Assembly (NCBI RefSeq): GCF_030124145.1
Contig: NZ_JASKMS010000001.1
Coordinates: 540,665-604,664 of the forward strand
Direction: 5' to 3'
DNA: 64,000 nucleotides
DNA from: Streptomyces sp. 378
GTDB taxonomy: Bacteria; Actinomycetota; Actinomycetes; Streptomycetales; Streptomycetaceae
The position numbers were made by a program, and so were the translations under genes. This document shows positions 59,644-64,000 of the stretch, one piece after another. How positions within the stretch are numbered: the stretch's first letter is position 1; each line of letters begins with the position of its first letter. The notes below the pieces were generated by a model. It did not search any database. It saw only the letters and a program-made list of their open reading frames with translations, and was not told where the DNA came from.

Positions 59644-60534
59644 TCAGACGAGCTGCGCGGTCCTCAGAACGGTGACCAGAACGACCACTCCCAGGACCAG
59701 GGCGCAGGTGCCGTACTGGACCAGTGCGCGCCGCTCCCGCGGGGCGTGGACCATGGCGTATCCCAGGACGACACCGGCGACGAGGCCGCCGATGTGGGCC
59801 TGCCACGAGATGTTGAAGCCCGGGCTGAAGGTGAAGATCAGGTTGATCACCAGCAGTGCGATGATCGGCCGCATGTCGTAGTCGAGCCGGCGCATCAGCA
59901 CGGCGGTGGCACCGAAGAGGCCGAAGATCGCGCCGGAGGCGCCCAGTGTGGCCGTGTTCGGAGGGGCCAACAGATAGGCCAGGGCACTGCCCGCGAGTCC
60001 GGAGATGAAATAGAGCGCGAGGTAGCGGGCGCGGCCGAGTGCGGCTTCGAGCGGGCCCCCGAGCCACCACAGGCTCAGCATGTTGAACGCGATGTGCCAG
60101 ATCTCCTGGTGCGTGAACATCGACGTCACCATGCGGTACCACTCGCCTCCCGCCACGCCCTGGGTGGGCGTGAAGGGCGCGGGCGGCCAGGCGCCCAGGA
60201 GGACGAGATCCCCCAGCAGTGCCTCGTGGACCTGGACGGCGATGAACACGACCAGGTTGATCCCGAGGAGGATCTTGGTCAGCAGCCGGGGGTCGGCGGC
60301 GATGGAACCGCCCGCGATCGTCCGGGGCACGGCGGCTGTGGGCGAGTGGCCCGTGCCGGAGCCGGTGCGGACGCACTCGGGGCACTGGAAGCCGACGGAG
60401 GCGTTGACCATGCACTCGGGGCAGATCGGGCGCTCGCAGCGGGTGCAGCGGATCCCGGTCTCGCGGTCCGGGTGGCGGTAGCACATGGGGACGCTGTGGG
60501 CGTCCTGCGGGCTGCCCGCAGCCTGGTCGTCCAT
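59644..60534 (-). CDS. Rhomboid intramembrane serine protease with N-terminal zinc finger
   Basis: A 296-aa membrane protease. The N-terminus has a B-box-like zinc-binding cluster (CYRHPDRETGIRCTRC, then ICPECM and CPEC). The rhomboid core has six helices, with the catalytic serine in LGASGAIFGLFGA and histidine in SWQAHIGGLVAG. An upstream HIAFNMLSLWWLGGPLE supplies the family HxxxN element. The ATG at 60534 is preferred; a second ATG at codon 17 is possible. Substrates are unknown. Confidence 0.93.
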   Translation of the reverse strand: MDDQAAGSPQDAHSVPMCYRHPDRETGIRCTRCERPICPECMVNASVGFQCPECVRTGSGTGHSPTAAVPRTIAGGSIAADPRLLTKILLGINLVVFIAVQVHEALLGDLVLLGAWPPAPFTPTQGVAGGEWYRMVTSMFTHQEIWHIAFNMLSLWWLGGPLEAALGRARYLALYFISGLAGSALAYLLAPPNTATLGASGAIFGLFGATAVLMRRLDYDMRPIIALLVINLIFTFSPGFNISWQAHIGGLVAGVVLGYAMVHAPRERRALVQYGTCALVLGVVVLVTVLRTAQLV

Positions 60535-60564
60535 GGTCTCCCCTAGGTCGTGTGAGAAAAGCCC

Positions 60565-60594
60565 GCCCCGCCCATCCTTACGGATGAGCGGGGC
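60565..60594 (-). terminator. Hairpin between ppiA and the rhomboid gene
   Basis: GCCCCGCCCATCC-TTAC-GGATGAGCGGGGC forms a 13-bp stem with one C-A mismatch. It lies between the cyclophilin stop and the rhomboid start, both leftward genes. Confidence 0.75.
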
Positions 60595-60622
60595 GATTGG
60601 TTCCCTGCGGGAGCCTTCGCGC

Positions 60623-61150
60623 TCAGCGGGTCTCGACGACGACCGACTCGATGACCACGTCGTTGAGCGGTCGGTCGGTGCGGGGGTTCGTCTGGATCGT
60701 GGCGATGGTGTCCACGACCTTCTGGCTGGCCGCGTCGGTGACCTCACCGAAGATGGTGTGCTTGCGGTTCAGCCACGCGGTCGGGGAGACGGTGATGAAG
60801 AACTGCGAGCCGTTGGTGCCCGGGCCGGCGTTGGCCATCGCCAGCAGGTAGGGCTTGTCGAAGCGCAGGTCCGGGTGGAACTCGTCTTCGAACTGGTAGC
60901 CGGGGCCGCCGGTGCCATTGCCCAGCGGGTCACCGCCCTGGATCATGAAGCCACTGATCACCCGGTGGAAGACCGTGCCGTCGTAGAGCTTGTCGGTGGA
61001 CTTCTGACCCGTCTCCGGGTGGGTCCACTCCCGCTCGCCCTGGGCGAGCTCGACGAAGTTCTTGACCGTCTTGGGCGCGTGGTTCGGCAGAAGCCGGACT
61101 TCGATGTCGCCGTGATTGGTCTTCAGGGTGGCATAGAGCTGCTCAGCCAC
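60623..61150 (-). CDS. ppiA: Cyclophilin-type peptidyl-prolyl isomerase
   Basis: A 175-aa cytoplasmic cyclophilin that catalyses proline cis-trans isomerisation. The active site segments are VFHRVISGFMIQGGDP, AMANAGPGTNGSQFFIT and LNRKHTIFGEV. No signal peptide is present. The GTG at 61150 has GGAAGG 6-7 nt upstream. Its neighbourhood with crgA and rhomboid is the standard origin-proximal actinobacterial order. Confidence 0.95.
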   Translation of the reverse strand: MAEQLYATLKTNHGDIEVRLLPNHAPKTVKNFVELAQGEREWTHPETGQKSTDKLYDGTVFHRVISGFMIQGGDPLGNGTGGPGYQFEDEFHPDLRFDKPYLLAMANAGPGTNGSQFFITVSPTAWLNRKHTIFGEVTDAASQKVVDTIATIQTNPRTDRPLNDVVIESVVVETR

Positions 61151-61489
61151 GATCTGCCTTCCGTTGTCTTTCCGTGACCCCTTGATCCTCGCACGGACCG
61201 GCCCCGGCGTCGCCCGAGCTCGGCGCGGCGGGGGGGAAACCCTCGACCGGCTTCGCAGAAAACCGGTCGAGTAGTCCCGGGTCGGGGGCGCGCGGCGGGT
61301 ATCCGTGACATTGTCGACGACAAGCTCCCGTTGCCCCCTATTTCGTCCGCTATTGCACGTGATCGGCGCTGGATGCCGGTTCGCGTGACCCGGATGCCCG
61401 TCCGCGCATGCCTGGTCGTGCACCGGGAGGCATGATCCGTAAAAGGGTGGAAAGTCGAAATACCGTACGCCACCGAGGAGGAGGAACCC
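61151..61489. other. Divergent gap between ppiA and the DUF5324 gene
   Basis: This 339-bp region contains an inverted repeat, CTCGACCGG (61242-61250) with CCGGTCGAG (61263-61271), placed 92 bp upstream of ppiA. It might be an operator or the terminator of a lost transcript. No gene is seen. Confidence 0.45.
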
Positions 61490-62191
61490 GTGACCCGCAT
61501 CGACAGCGTGCGCGCCGCGACTGGTTCGGCGAAGGACAGCGTGCTGCACGCCGCGGAAGTGGTGGCGCCCTACGCCGACACGGCCAAGGACAGGGCCGCG
61601 CACTACGCACACGAGGCACGCGTACGGCTAGCGCCCAAGGTGACGCAGGCCGCAGGGCAGGCTCGCGTCCAGTACGGCACGCTTGTGCAGCCGTATCTGG
61701 AGCAGGCCCGCACGCATGTGCCGCCGAAGGTCGACCAGGCCGCCCAGGAAGCCGCCGAACGCACCCGCAAGGCTGCCCGTCAGGCGGCGGAGTACTCCAG
61801 GCCGAGGATCGAGCAGGCGGTGGCCGCGGCCGTGCCTGTCACGACCGAGGCCGCAGCCCGGAGTGTGGCCGCCATGGCCGCACTGCGCGGTCAGGTCTCG
61901 TCGAGGGAGATCCAGAAGCTGGTCCGCAAGCACCAGAGGCGGGCCAGGGCCGGCAAGGCCATGAAGACGCTGGTGATCCTGGGTGCCGTGGCGGGCGGTG
62001 CCTTCGCCGCGTGGAAGTGGTGGGACAAGCAGGCCAACCCGGACTGGCTGGTGGAGCCGCCGGCCGCTACGGAGGTCCCCGAGTCGGGGCACCTGTCCTC
62101 CGTGGACGGCACGGGCCAGTCGGTGCTGGATCCTGAGGTCGAGGCGAAGCAGGCCGAGGACGAGGCCGCGCGGCGCGACGACCGTTCCTGA
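61490..62191 (+). CDS. DUF5324-family protein
   Basis: A 233-aa protein of a Streptomyces-type family. The first 140 residues are Ala/Arg/Glu/Gln-rich amphipathic helix repeats (KVDQAAQEAAERTRKAARQA, AEYSRPRIEQAVAAAV). A hydrophobic segment near residue 160-180 (AMKTLVILGAVAGGAFAAWK) and an acidic tail follow. The composition suggests a membrane-surface or stress-related helical protein. The function is unknown. Confidence 0.82.
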   Translation: MTRIDSVRAATGSAKDSVLHAAEVVAPYADTAKDRAAHYAHEARVRLAPKVTQAAGQARVQYGTLVQPYLEQARTHVPPKVDQAAQEAAERTRKAARQAAEYSRPRIEQAVAAAVPVTTEAAARSVAAMAALRGQVSSREIQKLVRKHQRRARAGKAMKTLVILGAVAGGAFAAWKWWDKQANPDWLVEPPAATEVPESGHLSSVDGTGQSVLDPEVEAKQAEDEAARRDDRS

Positions 62192-62212
62192 GGGCGCCGG
62201 ATTCAACAGCAC

Positions 62213-62248
62213 GGCGGGGCGGGAGGCTTGAGGGTCTCCCGCCCCGCC
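62213..62248 (+). terminator. Terminator after the DUF5324 gene
   Basis: A 13-bp perfect stem (GGCGGGGCGGGAG / CTCCCGCCCCGCC) with a 10-nt loop, 21 bp after the stop codon and 5 bp before a parS site. Confidence 0.85.
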
Positions 62249-62253
62249 ATGCT

Positions 62254-62267
62254 GTTTCACGTGAAAC
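62254..62267. promoter_or_regulatory. parS chromosome-partition site (perfect)
   Basis: GTTTCACGTGAAAC, a 14/14 match to the Streptomyces parS consensus, lies in an intergenic space between a terminator and the tRNA-Ala remnant. It is the second perfect site in the window, as expected close to oriC. Confidence 0.95.
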
Positions 62268-62298
62268 ACGCGTCACCGGGATCCACCCGGAAACGCAC

Positions 62299-62338
62299 AA
62301 TGCCCCCCGAGGCTGCGTTTCCGCAGCTCGGGGGGCAT
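62299..62338 (-). terminator. Terminator of the former tRNA-Ala gene
   Basis: The arms AATGCCCCCCGAG and CTCGGGGGGCATT extend through CTGCG / CGCAG with one bulged G and a TTTC loop. It lies directly downstream of the tRNA-Ala 3' end on the minus strand, in the position expected for that gene's terminator. Confidence 0.85.
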
Positions 62339-62346
62339 TTCCGGAG

Positions 62347-62390
62347 TGGAGCCTAGGGGAGTCGAACCCCTGACATCTGCCATGCAAAAG
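62347..62390 (-). other. Attachment site: 3' half of tRNA-Ala(TGC)
   Basis: On the minus strand the sequence CTTTTGCATGGCAGATGTC continues into the T arm AGGGGTTCGACTCCCCT and the acceptor AGGCTCC plus A. It covers a tRNA-Ala from anticodon loop (anticodon TGC) to discriminator base. The 5' half is absent: the bases beyond 62391 cannot form the anticodon, D or acceptor 5' strands. This is what is left on the chromosome side after an element integrates into a tRNA gene. Confidence 0.85.
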
Positions 62391-62600
62391 CGTTCAGGGC
62401 AGTTCCCTGACCTGCACCGATACACCTGCCATGCCGGGTGACCAGCGAAAAGGCATCCCGCCTTATCGCTCGTTATCCCGGCCCATCTCCGCATCGTGTG
62501 TACAGGATGTGTACCGCGAGCTGAGGTCGGCCACGACCGGCGCCGTCACGCTGGCCGTGGCCAGGGCCGGACTTCCTTCCAGAACAAGGAGTCCAGACCC

Positions 62601-62876
62601 ATGACCGACCGTACCGAACCCACCGCCGGGGAGCTGCGCGAGCTCCTGCAGGTCGTCCTCGATGCCCTCAACATCCCCCACCCCGCGACCGTCGGGGACA
62701 CCGAGGCACATGACCGTGTGCTGAACGACCGCGCCATGCACACGGTCATCGCGCTGCAGTGCGTCCTCGAGGAGGACGGCGGCCCGCTCGGCGTCGCGTG
62801 GACAACCGCCTACCTTCGCGAGCGGCTCGCCGAGCACCCGCCCACCAGCTACCGCGCTTGGGGTGAGGGCCGATGA
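62601..62876 (+). CDS. Element-borne small protein of unknown function (gene 1)
   Basis: A 91-aa acidic, helical protein (TAGELRELLQVVLDALNIPH, then NDRAMHTVIALQCVLEEDGG). The ATG at 62601 has AAGGAG upstream. The stop overlaps gene 2 in ATGA. No known domain is recognised. Such proteins are common in actinomycete integrative elements. Confidence 0.72.
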   Translation: MTDRTEPTAGELRELLQVVLDALNIPHPATVGDTEAHDRVLNDRAMHTVIALQCVLEEDGGPLGVAWTTAYLRERLAEHPPTSYRAWGEGR

Positions 62877-63241
62877 GCACCGAGCCGCGCACGGTGACCG
62901 TGAACGTCTTCGTTCACAAGCCCCTGGAGATCGACGAACCCGACTGGTGCGCCGGCCACCCCGACACCCGCGCCGCCTACAAGGTCGACATCACCCACAC
63001 CGGCCCCGAGCACGTCATCGCCCCTGGCGGCCGGGAGATACTCCGGGCGTTCCTCACGCAGGCCCCGTTCTCCACCACGGACCGCACCACCGGCCTGTAC
63101 GTTGCCCTCGCCGACCTCACCGGTACCCGCACCCCCGCCGAGGTCGAGCAGCTCGCCGACGACCTCAACGCCGCTGCCGCGCGACTGCGTGAGCTCGGAC
63201 ACGAGTTGGCTGCGATCCTCGCCGGGGGTGAGGGCCGATGA
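62873..63241 (+). CDS. Element-borne DUF6907-like protein (gene 2)
   Basis: A 122-aa protein with the short motif PDWCAGHPD, typical of DUF6907 proteins found in Streptomyces elements, followed by a helical C-terminus (EVEQLADDLNAAAARLREL). Cys and His suggest metal binding, but this is not shown. It is coupled on both sides by ATGA overlaps. Confidence 0.75.
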   Translation: MSTEPRTVTVNVFVHKPLEIDEPDWCAGHPDTRAAYKVDITHTGPEHVIAPGGREILRAFLTQAPFSTTDRTTGLYVALADLTGTRTPAEVEQLADDLNAAAARLRELGHELAAILAGGEGR

Positions 63242-63495
63242 CCGCGCTCCTGTACGTGCTGCTGCTCCTGGTCGCCGTCCTGGTCGTCGCGTTCGTGTGG
63301 CTGTGGCGCCGCGTGCGCAGGCTCGGCCGGCAGGCGGACGCCCTGCGCCAGGGCCCCGACGGCGTACGCGTGCAGATGCGTAAGCACGCCGGGACGGATC
63401 ACAGGTCGCGGCTCGTGGTCATCGCGGACCGGCCTGCCACGGAGTCCGGTGAGCTCATGAAGGCTCAGGCCGCAGAGTGGGGGTGGCAGATATGA
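63238..63495 (+). CDS. Element-borne single-pass membrane protein (gene 3)
   Basis: An 85-aa protein with one N-terminal helix (LLYVLLLLVAVLVVAFVWLW), then a basic RRVRRLGRQ stop-transfer segment and a polar tail. It resembles small Spd-like membrane proteins of Streptomyces plasmids in style only. The ATGA overlap with gene 2 and with gene 4 indicates one operon. Confidence 0.7.
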   Translation: MTALLYVLLLLVAVLVVAFVWLWRRVRRLGRQADALRQGPDGVRVQMRKHAGTDHRSRLVVIADRPATESGELMKAQAAEWGWQI

Positions 63496-63761
63496 CGCAG
63501 ACCGCTGAGCAGCGCCTGGCGGTCGCCGAGCGGCAGCTTGCCGAGCTGCGCATCGAGGTGGCCAAGCTCAATGTCCTCGTCGGCGTCCTCTTGCACGCGG
63601 ACGCCCCGGCGGCCGCGGACACGGAACGGCTCGCTGAGGCTGTCGGCGTGATCCGGAAGGCATCCCCGCGGCCGCGGCTGCGCCTCGTCGACGACGCGGG
63701 CAGCGTCGACGGCCAGGCCCTCGCCGAAGGCCTGCGCCGCGTGCGGGGTGGAGGCCGGTGA
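63492..63761 (+). CDS. Element-borne coiled-coil protein (gene 4)
   Basis: An 89-aa protein with an N-terminal coiled coil (AEQRLAVAERQLAELRIEVA, then KLNVLVGVLLH) and a basic tail. The start ATG 63492 overlaps the gene 3 stop. The function is unknown. Confidence 0.7.
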   Translation: MTQTAEQRLAVAERQLAELRIEVAKLNVLVGVLLHADAPAAADTERLAEAVGVIRKASPRPRLRLVDDAGSVDGQALAEGLRRVRGGGR

Positions 63762-64000
63762 GCCGTCGGCCGCCCGTGGTGTCCGTGCGGGTGACCGACG
63801 AGTTCGCTGCAGACCTCGAGGTGTTGCAGCGCGGCGGCATGGATGCCTCGGCGGCGGTCCGGCACGCGGTGCGCTTGGTCGCCAGCGGGCAGCGCTTCGC
63901 CGAACGGCAGGTAGCCGACAACGGCGGCCGGCACCCCGGCTCCCTGTCCATCCACACCCGTGCTCTGTACGGGTCGTGGGCGCCGTATGACGGGCCTGAG
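63758..64000 (+). CDS. Element-borne ribbon-helix-helix-like protein (gene 5, runs off the window)
   Basis: The first 81 codons of a gene that continues beyond the window. The N-terminus (PVVSVRVTDEFAADLEVLQR, then MDASAAVRHAVRLVASGQ) has the strand-helix-helix pattern of a ribbon-helix-helix DNA-binding protein. The GTG at 63758 overlaps the gene 4 stop in GTGA. It could be a regulator of the element, but the family is uncertain. Confidence 0.6.
   Translation, partial: MSRRPPVVSVRVTDEFAADLEVLQRGGMDASAAVRHAVRLVASGQRFAERQVADNGGRHPGSLSIHTRALYGSWAPYDGPE

Larger units (their letters stand above)
62347..64000. mobile_element. Left end of an integrative element in tRNA-Ala (truncated by window)
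   Basis: The element starts at the tRNA-Ala half site and continues past the window edge. Its first 200 bp carry an inverted repeat TCAGGG-CAGTT-CCCTGA (62394-62410) and close repeats of TGTGTAC near 62497-62515. It then has five small rightward genes joined by ATGA or GTGA overlaps. This style matches actinomycete integrative conjugative elements (AICEs) and phages. No integrase is visible on this side, so int would be expected near the other end beside the intact tRNA. Confidence 0.75.

Noticed and set aside
62391..62440. Possible 5' half of the tRNA-Ala gene
   Set aside because: The bases right of the half site cannot form a D arm, the anticodon 5' strand or the acceptor 5' strand, so the tRNA is incomplete here.

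Overview
The window is high-GC actinobacterial DNA, almost certainly from a Streptomyces chromosome close to the replication origin. The evidence is dense GTG and ATG starts with 4-bp ATGA/GTGA overlaps, the actinobacterial set fhaA-fhaB-pstP-rodA-pbpA-pknB, crgA, class E sortases, a bacterial proteasome activator (Bpa), a ScbR/AfsA butyrolactone pair, two perfect 14-bp parS sites (GTTTCACGTGAAAC) and several DnaA-box clusters.

Layout, left to right. 0.3-4 kb: two divergent Ser/Thr kinases. 4-9.3 kb: bpa, a PadR regulator, a small secreted/anchored protein, a quinone oxidoreductase and a DrrA/DrrB-type ABC exporter. 9.4-12.9 kb: a potassium channel, moeA and a MobA-like protein, with a parS site lying in the moeA/channel overlap. 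13.3-21.8 kb: a branched-chain 2-oxoacid dehydrogenase operon (E1alpha-E1beta-E2) with a divergent Lrp regulator, then a TetR regulator, a 3-hydroxyacyl-CoA dehydrogenase and a divergent PaaN. Two near-identical palindromic sites suggest that the TetR protein links both catabolic units. 21.9-23.8 kb: an orphan MazF-like gene and an IS701-family transposase. 23.8-31.3 kb: TrmH, HTTM and DUF5819 proteins, an acyl-CoA dehydrogenase behind a KstR-type box, rhodanese, a J-domain protein and a DUF2252 protein.

31.4-35.9 kb is an autoregulator (gamma-butyrolactone/butenolide type) island: a ScbR-like receptor, an AfsA/ScbA synthase with an unusual repeat-rich N-terminus, an NAD-dependent epimerase/reductase and a cytochrome P450. 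ARE-like operators precede both the receptor/synthase pair and the P450. 36.1-42.6 kb: a two-component system divergent from an ABC transporter, an HxlR regulator and small proteins. 42.7-45.8 kb: a twin-RCK NAD-binding membrane protein, a decayed stretch and tRNA-Leu(CAG).

46.3-54.5 kb is the Ser/Thr signalling and cell-wall elongation/division operon. PknB (four PASTA domains) and PstP act as kinase and phosphatase, the FHA proteins read the phosphothreonines, and RodA/PbpA polymerise and crosslink peptidoglycan. 54.7-59.4 kb: three class E sortases around a pabA/trpG glutamine amidotransferase, a DUF881 protein and crgA. 59.4-62.2 kb: a DnaA-box cluster, rhomboid protease, cyclophilin and a DUF5324 protein. 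At 62.35 kb the 3' half of a tRNA-Ala(TGC) gene stands without its 5' half. It marks the left attachment site of an integrated element that runs off the window and begins with five translationally coupled small genes.
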